Position numbers and translations under genes: made by a program
Shown here: piece by piece, positions 43,544 through 54,654 of the stretch
Position numbering within the stretch: the stretch's first letter is position 1
Layout: the number at the start of each line of letters is the position of its first letter
From: Cryptomeria japonica
Lineage: Eukaryota > Streptophyta > Pinopsida > Cupressales > Cupressaceae
Length of the DNA stretch: 64,000 bases
Reading direction: 5' to 3'
Assembly (NCBI RefSeq): GCF_030272615.1
Contig: NC_081412.1
Coordinates: forward strand, 686,834,583 to 686,898,582
The notes under the pieces: generated by a model
Told to the model about the DNA's origin: nothing
Seen by the model: only the letters and a program-made list of their open reading frames with translations
The model's database searches: none

Positions 43544-44775
43544 TGTTGGAATTTTGATGATTATGTTGTGATTGTCATTGATGGACACACACTTGCTATG
43601 AGATCACTTTGAGAATGTATGAATTATTCTCAACAGGTAATTGTTCCAAATCGGTATCATGTTGTAGTCTTTAGACTACTGTTGTTATGCAAAAAGTGTT
43701 TACTAATCTCAAGTGGTATAAACACGCAAGCGGCACAGAGAGATCAAGCGGTTTAAGGATCTCAAGTGGAGCAGAGCAAAGGAGCCAGAAGCGGCAGTTA
43801 TCTTTTTCCCAATCTTCAATTTTTGTCAACCAGTAATTTGTTAAACCGGTATTACTCTGAGTCACCAACCGGTAACCGAAAAGTTCGACAAACTGGTAAT
43901 ACTCTGTGATGAGTTACCAACCGGTATATTTTTGTGATGCGTTACCATCCACCGACACTTTGACGGTGATTTTGTGTCATGTTACCAAATGTGTCTAGAT
44001 ACAATGAACCTAGGAACTTGCAATGTAATCCTATTGGACCGACATGAAATCAAATTCCTTTTAAGGACATCATGTCTAGGGTTTTAATATATGTGTGTAG
44101 CTGATAGGGTTCATGGTGGTTGATGAGCTCTTGAATGTGTGATCTTAACTAAGAAGATCAAGTCTGTGAGTTGTAACAGAGAAAGGAGTTACTGAAGACT
44201 GAAGTAATGCTGAAATGCATTGGCTATGAGCTAAAATGGATCTAATCAAGTAAACTGTGCCATTTGCTAGATCATTCACTTGTTGATTACTCACATCTTT
44301 GACAAGTTATAAACCCTTAATCGGGTAGGCCCAGAAAAGCCTTTGTAAATCCTCTAACAAGGTGGTTCACATCTGTGGATCTGAAATCCTCTCACAAGGT
44401 GGTCTTTAATCGGACTTATCTCCTAACAAAGATTGAGATTCCTAATAGGATATGTTCGGGTAAAGAACATTGTATGACCTTAACCAATCTGACCTTAACC
44501 AGTTTGACCTTAACCGGTCTGGTTACTATTCTGCAGATAGTTACTTGTGAGTTTCATCTCACCATGGTTTTTCCCATTTGGGTTTCCACGTCAAAATCTC
44601 TTGTGTTATGGTGATTGTGCTTCCGTGGGTGAATGCATTATTTGCTATTTGGTTTGCATGTGTGTTAATTGGTTTGTTTGCTAAATTGTTTTACCAGTTT
44701 ACTGCTAGACTATTAAAGTGTTTAAGTACAGTATTTTTTGGTATACTAATTCACCCCCCCTCTTAGTATTCATCA
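43544..44775 (+). repeat. Element F: 5' LTR
   Basis: 1232 bp, TGTTGGAATT to TTCATCA. It has several ACCGGT copies (43856, 43868, 43920) and related ACTGGT forms, AATATATG near 44075 as a possible TATA, the ACCATGGTTTTTCCCATTTG block at 44561 and a seven-C run near 44753. Confidence 0.92.
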
Positions 44776-44777
44776 AT

Positions 44778-44789
44778 TGGTATCAGAGC
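44778..44789 (+). other. Element F: primer-binding site, initiator tRNA-Met
   Basis: TGGTATCAGAGC two bases after the LTR end, identical to that of the autonomous copia elements C, D, H and I. Confidence 0.94.
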
Positions 44790-44825
44790 CAACCTTTCTA
44801 TAAGTCTAACCACTTGGAAAGAGAT

Positions 44826-46112
44826 ATGGAGGAATAAACTGTGAGGGAACTTACTCATCAGCTCACTCAGTCTGAGCAAGCCTATGATGAACTTGTGATC
44901 AAATACAAGGCCTCTCAAGCAAAAAGAAGAGAGCATGCTGAAAAACTGATGGAGCTAAGTAAAAACAATTATTCTGATGAAGCGGACATGGAAGCCCTAA
45001 TTCAAGAAGTAGAAAAGATGAATGAATCCAATTCCAACCTGAGAAAGGAGTTGGAAGGACTGACTATCTGAATGTGTCAAGAGCTTGAGAACCAGAGGAA
45101 AGCTAAAGATCTGGTAAAAGACAAAGATCATGAGATCACCAAGATAAAGCAAGAGATCGGTGCACTTACCGCTCGTCTTCATGGAAGAAAAATGGAAAAA
45201 GAAGAAGTGCAAGGTGAACTAAACATGGCTATCTCTAAGAATGCAACCTTGAAGGAATCCAATGCTACCATTTCCAAAGAACTCACTAAGTCAAAGGAAA
45301 TACTTGCCAAATTCAATAAGAGCTCTGTCAAGCTAGAGCAGAAGCTTGAATCAACAAAACCGGTAAAGAATACTAATGGACTTGGTTTCTTTGAATATGA
45401 GGAAGGCGAGACCTCTAGAACAAAAAATGGAGCATCAAAGAATCAACTGGCATCAAAGGATAAAGGTAAGCAAAATTTCAAACCTGTTTTCTTTAACTGT
45501 CTCAAGGAAGGACACATTGCTAATGTATGTAGAAGTAAGGCCTACAATAATTTTCCTTATTTTCTAAATGATAAGCCTAGATCCAATAGATTCAATGGTA
45601 ATTGTTATGCATGCAACAAGTTTGGGCATAGAGCATTTGAATGTAGGTCTATCATGCACGATACCAGAACGTATCCTCAAAGGAATCAAGGAGCTTTTCT
45701 TGAACCCTCTGGGAACCAGAACCCAAACTAGTTTAATACCTATAGTCATCAGTCAGGTAGCGGTGGCTATCAAGTGGCAACCAGATGGAGAGCAATCTGT
45801 ATGATTTGTCATGGTCATGGTCATGGTCACACTGGTGCAACATGCAGAAGGAAGAATGGAAACATGAATAATGGACCTTGGAGAGAACCTGGAATGGTTT
45901 TCTATCATTGCAACAAACCGGGTCATTCAGCAAGATTCTGCAGAAGTAGAAAGAGTATATTGGATGATATACCAGTCACTCTAAAAGGAAAAATTGATGT
46001 TGAAATTGTTCAAGCAGATATGAAGAAAACCTGGAAGAAGAAGCCAGAAGAAGTGATTCAAGAAGAACTGGTTTCTACACCTAGTGTGGAAGTCGCTGAA
46101 TTGGCAAACTAA
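44826..46112 (+). pseudogene. Element F ORF1: coiled-coil gag with four zinc knuckles
   Basis: One frame of about 428 codons from Met at 44826, broken by TAA (44835), TGA (45069) and TAG (45729) but never shifted. The first half (about 44841-45360) is a charged heptad-like coiled coil with many Lys, Glu and Leu. Four knuckles follow, at 45489-45530, 45603-45644, 45798-45845 and 45900-45941. The second is canonical. The first and fourth have Phe in place of the first Cys. The third has its Cys-His spacing stretched by two residues from a CATGGT hexamer repeated three times. The C-terminus is Lys/Glu-rich. This is a Gag-type RNA-binding protein, not the UBN2 Gag of the neighbouring copia elements. 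G has a relative at 63867-61950. Confidence 0.83.
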
Positions 46113-46555
46113 GCATCAAAAAAGCTTAGGGGGAGCAAACGGTGAAATATCTTGAACCCTAGGTTGACACCAGTAAAAGACCTTAACTGGTATGAGATAC
46201 CTATCAGATTGACAAAAGACTAGAAATGGTATAAGGCAAAATTAGGGTTTACGCCCTAATAGTGGAGCATTTATTATGGTAGGTGGAGAATCTATTTAAA
46301 AGGAATTTTCAAATCATTTCTCACTATCATTTTTTGAGAAAAGAAGTTTTCAAGTGCAGAGCGAAGAAAAGTGATTTACATTACGATTCAAAGAATTTAT
46401 CACAATCCTGAAGAAGAATCTGAAGCAAACATCTGTTGGAGAAGTGTAGAATGCAAAGCGGTATTTCAGCAACTGAAGGAGTGTGTAGTGAAGTTCAAAT
46501 TGCGAAGCCCTAAATTTTGATCTATGAAGGTATTTTTCAAAATTCCCTATTTATC
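46113..46555 (+). other. Element F: spacer between ORF1 and ORF2
   Basis: 443 bp without coding potential, starting with CTTAGGGGGAGCAAACGG, a PPT-like run near 46127. ORF2 would be reached by a subgenomic RNA, splicing or re-initiation; the sequence does not say which. TATTTAAAAGG near 46293 is a weak TATA-like string. Confidence 0.5.
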
Positions 46556-49500
46556 ATGGCTTCAACATCACATGCTAGCTCTAGTGCACCCGTTGATTAT
46601 GTAGACTTCATTCAATGGAAGGCAAAATACAATGCCCTATCTCAAATACCCATTGGTGTCATAGTGGAAGAAGGCATTTCAAATTTCATTGACTGCAAGA
46701 TAGAAGACCTAGTATCTCTGATGATCCATTCCTAGTTGAGTATGTTCAGTAGAAAGGATAAGAAGATTAAACCAGAATTCAGCATTCTAGAAAAGAAGAA
46801 ACTTCACAACGTAGCCTATTTTCTTGAAGAATTTTTAGATTATCACATTCGAATTATTCTGAGTAGAGTACACGGTGATAAGATGTACTTAGAGTAGATG
46901 CATGATATCACACCAGAAGCAATTCATGCCATCACCAGTTTCTGCAACATCGGTGAAGTGCCAACCCTAAGGAAGATCAGCAAGACGAAAATAACCAAGC
47001 TCACCAGTTCTATGAGCGATTCATGGGGAATGACTATCAGTTCCATAAAGGATGATCTGGTCAAATATGAGTGTATGGTGATAGGATACCAGATGTTCAA
47101 TGCCAACAGAATCAACTTTGTCTCTGCTGCAGTGGTAAATGCCACCCACAGGATGATCAAGGAAGATGCATTGTTTGATGTGTACACTGGTATGCAAAGA
47201 CTACTTTTGTTGAACCTCAAATCGATCAAACAAGACAATGCCCTAAAATTCAAGTTTGGATGACTACTAGTTGGGTTGTTCTTCTACTTCCAAGGCTATT
47301 TTCCAAGAGTATATGATATTCAATGGTCTGCTGACCAACCGGTGACAAAGCAAATCAAGGAAAGCCTACAAGCAGTTGGAACCAGCTATCTGGAAGTGTT
47401 GAACAAATACTTTGATGAGTTCAAATGCAAAATGAACCAAAGGGTAAGAATATCTAGTGATATAGTCAAAAAATATGAGGAAGACATCTGCTTCACCATC
47501 AAAGTTGATGAGTGCATAATGGAGGCGGTTGAGCCTAGACAAGAAGAAGTGGAACCAATGGGATATGAGGTAATGTATGATATGCTAGATGGATGTGCCT
47601 CTACCCTACTTGCCTCGCCTCTTGATCCAAAAGCAAAGAGAACCGACACCTATCTAGAAAGGGTTACACCTATTCAAGAACCCTCAGTAAAGAAGGGAAA
47701 GGCAGTCCCTTCAGCATTGGCACCGGTTACTCTAGCAAGTCCCAAAGTGACCAAGCGGTCACCAGTAAAGAAGAAACTAGAAGCGGCACTTGCCAAAGTC
47801 TTTGAGAAGAAGCGAAAGACAAAAAGCAATACACCAGACTCAGAGGACACTGTCTCTGATGAATAGCCTAAGAAGACTAGGCAAACGAGGAAAAAGACAA
47901 AGAGTGAACTGGCAACATCTGCACCGGTAAATATTGATATTTCCTCTTGCAAACCTTTGACACATTGTCAAAGAACAATTAATAATATTAGAAGAAAAGT
48001 ACTTGGTAATTTGAAAGAGTGCTCTGATAATTTTAATGATGATGAAAAGAAAGAAGTTGAACAGGAAGTTATCAATTATTTATGTATTAATGATCGGTGG
48101 CCATCAGAAATTAAGTTTGAGACACCTAATTCTTTGTATAATTCTTTAGACAACAAGTGGTGCATTGCCATAAAAAAGGAACAAGAAATAAGAGAGGAAG
48201 TATTTGCACAATACTTTCCTAATGTGCCTAAAATAGAACTGTATGAAGTGGTGGAGAGATATAAGGGCCTCTTCTTCATGAGAAGAAGAAGACTCCTGTT
48301 ATTGGAAGGAAAAGTTCTGGAAGTGATCAAAGATACCCACTCCCTTGCTAAATCAACTTTAAGACTGCATGAACTGGCTGAAGCCAACAGGAAAGCAGAG
48401 CAAGAACCAGAAGTCACTCAACCGGATGAAGTATATAATAGTGAAGGAGAACCAGTCACCACTCAAATGGAACCGATTGATGTTGATACCTTAAACGGTG
48501 AAAATGTTACTCTGGATGCACCAGTAGAAATAGAAGGTTGGGAGAAATAAAAGGAAGACAAGAGAAAACAAGCAGAGGAAGAGAAGGAGAAAGAGGAGGA
48601 AGACAAGAGAAAACAGGCAAAACAGGAAAACAAGAAAGAGGATGAGAAGAAAAAGAAAGAGGAAGAAAAGAGAAAAGAAGAGGAGAATAAGAAACAAGAG
48701 GATGAGAAGAAGAGAAAGGAAGAGGAGAAGAAAAAGGAAGAGGAGAAGAGAAAGGAAGAGGAGAAGAAAAAGGAAGAGGAGAAGAGAAAGGAAGAGGAGA
48801 AGAAAAAGGAAGAGGAGAAGAAAAAGGCTGAAGATGAAGAGAAGCGAAAAGAAGAGGAGAAAAAGAAGGTAGAAGAAGACAAGAAAAGAGCCAAAGAGAA
48901 AGAAGAAGCAGCACAGAGCACTCAGATGGAGACTCCAAAGGCAACCGGTAGTCAAGCCAAACCGGCTGACATTACCAGTCCTATTGACCTCCAGTCTGCA
49001 AATGAATCGGAGCTACTACAGAGCATTAAGCTTTCTCAAGAGTGATTGGATGCTCTAAGGAGGAAAAAGGAGGAAGATGTTATCCAAACTACGATGGAAA
49101 CACTCACCAATTTGATACCCAATACAAACCTTTCCAGTACCGATTCCTCACTTGTCTAATTAAAGCTTCTATGTACAGTTGTGGAAGACCAGGTCCAAAG
49201 CTTGGAAGAAGTTGCAGAAACAAAAGCCAAAAAGGAGCATGAAAAGGCTCTGAACATTGCCTTGGTGAAGAAGTTGAATGAGCTTCGGTCAGAACTTTAG
49301 AAGGCACAAAAGGACATCAGAGATGCAATGGATGAGGGCAATCTACTACTCAGAAATATTTGTAAACCTCATTTATTCTGTGATGATGTGCTCACTCAGA
49401 AGGACAAACTGCAATCTGATATGCAGTCATTTATTAGCACCTTCAAGATGCCATATGATTCCTTCTCCACATATGGACAAACTGCTCATCGGTTTCAACT

Positions 49501-49792
49501 TCAGTCTGCAAGAATAGAGGTAGAGATAAGCAATCAGACACGTAATTTGCAGGAACTTCAACTGGTCCTACTACCAAGACTGTAAATTCTCCATAAATGC
49601 TACCTCAATATAGATGCCCTAATAGTTACTCAAGAGATGAGTACCATGGATACCATGGAGGAGCAGATTTATCAGATGTAAACAGAGAATGAGGTTGCTA
49701 CCTCATTGCTTGAATCATGTTCTTTATCCATGAAGGCATTTATGCAGGATTTTAAATCAGTTTTTGACAAATTTCACTCTCTATTGTCATAA
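46556..49792 (+). pseudogene. Element F ORF2: large protein of unknown function
   Basis: A single frame of about 1,080 codons from Met at 46556 to a TAA at about 49790, with about ten in-frame stops and no frameshift. I do not recognise the family. The N-terminal 350 residues look globular (Ile-Arg-Ile-Ile-Leu-x3-His-Gly near 46850, Ile-Gly-Glu-Val-Pro near 46952, Phe-Phe-Tyr-Phe-Gln near 47280). A Lys/Pro/Ser-rich hinge follows (47690-47950), a second charged helical domain (47957-48540), a Lys/Glu repeat (48550-48910), and a C-terminal helical domain (49050-49790). G encodes a diverged homologue. Preservation of frame over 3.2 kb suggests it was selected as a protein while the element was active. 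No RT, integrase, protease or envelope-type membrane segment is seen. Confidence 0.75.
48550..48912 (+). repeat. Lys/Glu-rich repeat in F ORF2, with three exact 36-bp units
   Basis: Units at 48710-48745, 48746-48781 and 48782-48817 are identical and encode 12 residues of Lys, Arg and Glu in a highly charged helix pattern. Flanking sequence is similar but degenerate. The plus strand is almost pure purine, which creates long open frames on the minus strand (48463-48955) that are not genes. Confidence 0.9.
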
Positions 49793-50070
49793 ACTCTTAT
49801 TTTGTTAATGCTAATGGAACAGGGGTTTTTCAACTGTACTTTGTCATTGTTGGAAAAGGGGGAGTAGTATTGTGTATTTAAAAATTTGATGCATTCTTTG
49901 CATACTTTCTTGTTTATCTCAGTAAGGAAGTGGTATACATTGTATTTTATGCAAAAGGGATAGTGTATATGCTTAGGGGGAGTAATTTTACTTATGGCAT
50001 AATTTTGTTGTAAAACACTTAGATGTCAAAATTTTTCCTAAGTGTTGCCATCAATGCCAAAGGGGGAGAT
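49793..50070 (+). other. Element F: 3' untranslated region and PPT
   Basis: The PPT CCAAAGGGGGAGAT at 50057-50070 adjoins the 3' LTR. Two earlier runs lie near 49853 (AAAAGGGGGAGTAG) and 49975 (TTAGGGGGAGTAAT). Confidence 0.85.
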
Positions 50071-50802
50071 TGTTGGAATTTTGATGATTATGTTGTGATT
50101 GTCATTGATGGACACACACTTGCTATGAGATCACTTTGAGAATGTATGAATTATGCTCAACCGGTAAATGTTCCAAACCGGTATCATGTTGTAGTCTTTA
50201 GACTACTGTTGTTATGCAGAAAGTGTTTACCGATCTCAAGTGGTATAAAGACCCAAGCGGCATAGAGAGATCAAGAGGTTTAAGGATCTCAAGCGGAGTG
50301 GTCAAAAGGAGCCAAAAGCAGTAGTTATCTTTTTCCCAGTCTTCAATTTTTGTCAACTGGTAATCTGTTAAACCGGTCTTACTTTGAGTCACCAACTGGT
50401 AACCGGAAAGTTGGATAAACTGGTAATACTCTATGATGAGTTACCATCCACCGACACTTTGATGGTGATTTTTTGTTGTGTTACCAAATGTGTCTAGATA
50501 CAATGAACCTAGGAACTTGCAATGTAATCCTATTGGACTGACATGAAATCAGATTCCTTTTAAGGACATCATGTCTAGGGTTTTAATATATGTGTGTAGC
50601 TAATAGGGTTCGTGGTGGTTGATGAGCTCTTAAATGTGTGATCTTAACTGAGAAGATCAAGTCTGTGAGTTGTAACAAAGTAAGGAGTTATTGAAGACTG
50701 AAGTAATGCTAAAATGTATTGGCTATGAGCTACAATGGATCTAATCAAGCAGACTATGCCATTTGCTAGATCATTCACTTGTTGATTACTGACATCTTTG
50801 AC
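50071..50802 (+). repeat. Element F: 3' LTR, truncated
   Basis: Matches the first 60% of the 5' LTR and stops after GACATCTTTGA at about 50801, where unrelated sequence of G begins. A block of about 28 bp with one ACCGGT copy is missing relative to the 5' LTR near 50440. Confidence 0.9.
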
Positions 50803-51274
50803 CAAAATAACCAACACCCAGACCACAATAATCAAATTTCCAACCATCCTCATCACCAAAAACTAACTAGATCAACTGCCAATGCAAATTGTCCATGTCC
50901 AAACCATACTACCAATCCATAGTGACCACTGATCCAAAAGCATAAAAGTAAACACTTCATTAGTATAGCTAACTCTGCTAATGTCTAGACCAAAACCCAT
51001 ATGAACCACACTATTTGACATCCAAGACACTAAATCATATATTTGTATGAATCTCTCCCTTTGTCATTGATGGAAAACAATAAAAAATGTTTTCACAACT
51101 CCCCCTAACTAGAGAAGCACCACACAGTAAAACAATCCTTCCTGTTTACTTTAAATGTATTTCAACATCCTTCTCCCAAAGTAGATAAAAAAAAATTTCA
51201 GTAAATTTCTCCACCTTTTCCATCAAAGACAAAGGCCAAACCAAAGAATCATAATGCACTAACACAGAAAATCA
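50803..51274 (-). other. Element G: 3' non-coding region
   Basis: No ORF. The minus strand has purine runs (ACAAAGGGAGAGATTCATAC near 51063 and GGAAAAGGTGGAGAAATT near 51218), either of which could be a PPT. It abuts F's broken 3' LTR. Confidence 0.4.
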
Positions 51275-54200
51275 TTAAAAATTATCTGGCGAAATATCTT
51301 TGAACTGTTTCTTCAACCTGATCACTAAGGCATTCCAGACATGAGTAGTAGTAGCAAGAATCCTTCTTTGACATTCATAGTGAATACACTTGTTCACTAC
51401 ATCATCAATAGAGTCTATGTTTTTAACATATTTCTCAACAATATCTGTATCAGCCAACAGTCTTATGTAGGAAGAAAGTTTTAACTCCATATCAACTCAC
51501 ATCCCTCCAAAAATCCTCATGTAATCATCTCTTTGATGCCTTCTTACGACTAATTGATCATGCAATTCTCATGACTTGTTTCTTTTTTTGTCATAAGAAT
51601 ATACATATAATTTATAATTCTTACCCATTTCCACTAATTGAGACTCAATACAATCAATTTCATACTTGAATTTTTATGTTGCAGCAGGCCACCTCAAAAA
51701 CAAATTGTACAATGTTCCAATAGCCTCCTTTGTTTTCCTAAAATTCATTAAGTTAAAGATTAGCACTTGATGTTCTCTTTTACATTTTTCTATCATCTTC
51801 TCTTGCAAGTTTTTTTGAGTAAATCCTTCCTCATAACCATTGTCATATCCTTCAACCATTCTTTCTATAAGTATCTCCACAAGCTCCTCCAGAAGAAAAG
51901 TAGCAATATTAGTAGCAACTAAATTATTTTGAACCAAGTACTTCACAAATTCTTTTTCAATAGAATCTTACTCATAAGAAATATGATTGTGATATGAATT
52001 ATTAAAATTTTACACTCGACCAGGCTTCTTGATCATTTCGAGCACCTTCTAATCGGTAAGTCCGTCATCATTAGTAACCTCATCAGAATCTTTTTGCTCC
52101 TTTTCTTCTTCCTTACACTGAATAATTTTTTTTCTATATTCTTCTCTTCTTATTCATCATCACTGTCAATTATTACCAACTCAATGTCTTTCTTCTTCGA
52201 AACCATCTTTTCACTCTTCTGAATTTTAGAAGTACAGGCAGAGATCTTTGCAGGTATCTTCCATTTTTTCTTAGCTTTTTTCTCTGGTTCATCATTTCGG
52301 ATCTTCCTAACATAGATCCTCATTTGTTTCAAACCTTTCTGCATTAAGATCCTTTGGCATCTTCAATAATTTTTTTGCTTAACTCATACACTCTTCTTCA
52401 AACACCTCATAGGGTAACGGAGTTGTCCAAGAAACTCTTGGAACCACAACTTCCAAAAGGCGATTATCTTTTTTCAATAAAAATACAATATCATTCCATA
52501 TCAAACAACCTTATGAGGAATCCAATTCCTCAATATTAAATCACTTCTGAGCTTACAAAAGAAACTTCTACACATTTTTGAACTATCATCCAACCCATCT
52601 AAATAACCTAGAATCTGTGACCTAGCATTCATGTTATTTCTCCATGCAACATTTTTAGAACCAGGCAAAGCATTTTGAAAATAGAAAACTAAATAGAAAA
52701 TTAGAGAACCATACAAGAATGGATACATCTCACTCTTTGACATTTTGATGTTATCTAAAAACTATCACCATAGAATCTCACACTGATAATATTCTACATT
52801 TTCCTCAACTATTCAATAAGCCACATGCACATCAGTCGATACACAAGAACCTTCTCTATTTCTATAGAAAACTTTGTAATATATTACCATTGTCATATAC
52901 CTAATGTCCACATCTACGATAGTGTCAATTTTAAATGCTCTTCCATCTAAAATTACACTAGTCAAATGATTCACCTCAACATTCTTCACAAATTTTGATA
53001 TTGTGCGTGTGAAAAGTGGACCTGTATCTGTATCTGAATACACAACACTTCAATTAAGTCATTAGATGCATGGTTAATAAATCAATAATCAATAAATAAT
53101 AAAACCATTACAAAGTGGCATGTTTCCTTCTAGTAGATGTGAGTTTAGTTTTTCTCTCAGATTTCTTTATGCAACACCAGTGACTAGATGATACCTAAAT
53201 GAAGGATTTAATATATATGAGCACAAAATTGAGCTAAATGGATGCAAGATTAAACTAAATATGCAAGAATAAGCTAACATGATTTAAGAAATTTATCCAT
53301 CTATATGATTCTAATCAAACTAACATGATTCAAGCAATATGATTAAGCTAATGCAATATTCTCAATGCATAAAATCTTAATAGAACTAGAGCAAAAACAA
53401 CATAATAACAATAAATCTCCAGGTTCTTTTTTTTTTAATGAGAGATGAGAGCCTGAATTTATAGAAAATCCAGAGAGAGACAAATGGTTGAGATCGATCA
53501 ATGATGAGCAACAAAGATTCTCCAAAAAGAAGCACAATCCAAGTGAATTGATGTGTTTGGTTGCTTTTCTTAGTTTTAAAGGAAATTGAACTAAATTTAA
53601 GATAAAATTAGAAAAAACTGATTTATTTCATATTCTATATTTTAAATTCAGTTTTGATATTTAATTGATTTAATTGATTTAATTTCTTTTCTTTAGATTT
53701 TCAATTTAATTCCTTTTTTATTTCTTTTTCCAAATTTAATTATTTTTCAAATTAATTCCCTTTTTTCATGATTTAATGGAAAATTGATTTATTAATTAAA
53801 TATGTTAGGATATTTAATTAAATAAATAGGATAATTGATTAAAATGATTTACTTGGAATGATTAATTAATTAAATAAATATTTAATAAATGTAGAATGAT
53901 TTATTTGTCATGTGACATTGATGACTGAGAAATTATTTAATTAGCTGCTCAAGAGTGATTTCATTTGCCTTTGGTTAGGACCTTGGTGATGTAGTCGACA
54001 TTAAGGGGCCCATGTTTTAGGTGACCATTTTTAAGGTATTACAGATACAGGTATTTCTCCAGTCGCACACAATATTGTTGCAATTCATAGCACCTCCTTC
54101 AAAATCAAGTACGGTTTATCAAGATAGATGCACTCACCATGAATTTTGTTGAGAATAATTCTTATAACTTCATCATTAATCATCATAAAACAATTCCAAG

Positions 54201-54465
54201 TTTTTAAACCCTTGTGCCCTAGATTGCCAAATTCACTCTTCAACTTCTGCAAATTGTCAACCAAGTAATTTCTCCTGAAATTTCTAATCATCTCATGATT
54301 ATATTCTTCTAGATTAATATGAAATTACTAAAAAACATTTTCCTTGTGAATAACACAATCATCGATACCTGAAAATGCTCCAACCAAATCCACATCCATC
54401 AAAATGAAGGGTTTCAACTCATATTCAAGTCTGGGTTCATCATTGATACTTACAATTTTCGCCAT
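51275..54465 (-). pseudogene. Element G ORF2: homologue of F ORF2, heavily decayed
   Basis: Starts Met-Ala-Lys-Ile at 54465 and continues in pieces at 54291-54085, 53001-52813, 52743-52501, 52344-52150, 51946-51674 and 51490-51275, with the L solo LTR between 54044 and 53001. Shared with F ORF2 in the same order: Ile-Arg-Ile-Ile-Leu-x3-His-Gly (about 54160), Gly-Glu-Ile-Pro (about 54055), a region like F's 47010-47200 (about 52970-52760), and a Phe-Tyr-Phe-Gln segment (about 52680). It has a short Lys/Glu stretch near 52120 but not F's 36-bp repeats. Function unknown. Stops and indels are numerous. Confidence 0.65.
53002..54043 (-). repeat. L-family solo LTR inside G ORF2
   Basis: 1042 bp, aligning end to end with 25184-26223 in the same orientation. 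Flanks are GATAT (52997-53001) and GATAC (54044-54048), a TSD with one mismatch. On the plus strand it begins TGTGCGTGTGAAAAGTGG. A minus-strand TATA-like CTATAAATTC is near 53466. Confidence 0.88.
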
Positions 54466-54649
54466 ACACTAAATTACTACTCTAAAATTATTTCTCTCTC
54501 TTTCACTTGATCTCGCTCCTTCACTTTCCTTCATTTCTCAAATCTCAAGTACACAAATGATTGTAGTCCAATAAATAAATACTCACAAGTTACATTTCAA
54601 AAAGATGATACTCTATTTTTCGAACCATCAAGAATCATTTTTGGACCAC
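54466..54649 (-). other. Element G: spacer upstream of ORF2
   Basis: Non-coding sequence between G's ORF2 start and the insertion of H; it continues at 61895-61950. The minus strand is purine-rich near 54500-54530 (GAAAGAGAGAGAAAT). Confidence 0.45.
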
Positions 54650-54654
54650 AAGAT

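Larger units (their letters stand above)
43544..50802 (+). mobile_element. Element F: LTR retrotransposon with two ORFs and no pol
   Basis: The 5' LTR (43544-44775), initiator-Met primer site, gag-like ORF (44826-46112), second large ORF (46556-49792), PPT (50058-50070) and 3' LTR (from 50071, truncated at about 50802) are all in plus orientation. The 5.3-kb internal region contains no protease, integrase, RT or RNase H motif in any frame. The two LTRs differ at about 22 of the first 340 positions by eye. It inserted into K's leader. The right end is cut where element G begins. Movement would need enzymes from another element. Confidence 0.88.

Noticed and set aside
48463-48955. Long minus-strand open frames rich in Ser, Phe and Leu
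   Set aside because: They are the reverse of the purine-rich Lys/Glu repeat in F ORF2; low complexity keeps all frames open.
51275-54465. A possible host gene on the minus strand
   Set aside because: It aligns in order with F ORF2, which is enclosed by LTRs, and its neighbour is the matching gag; it belongs to element G.
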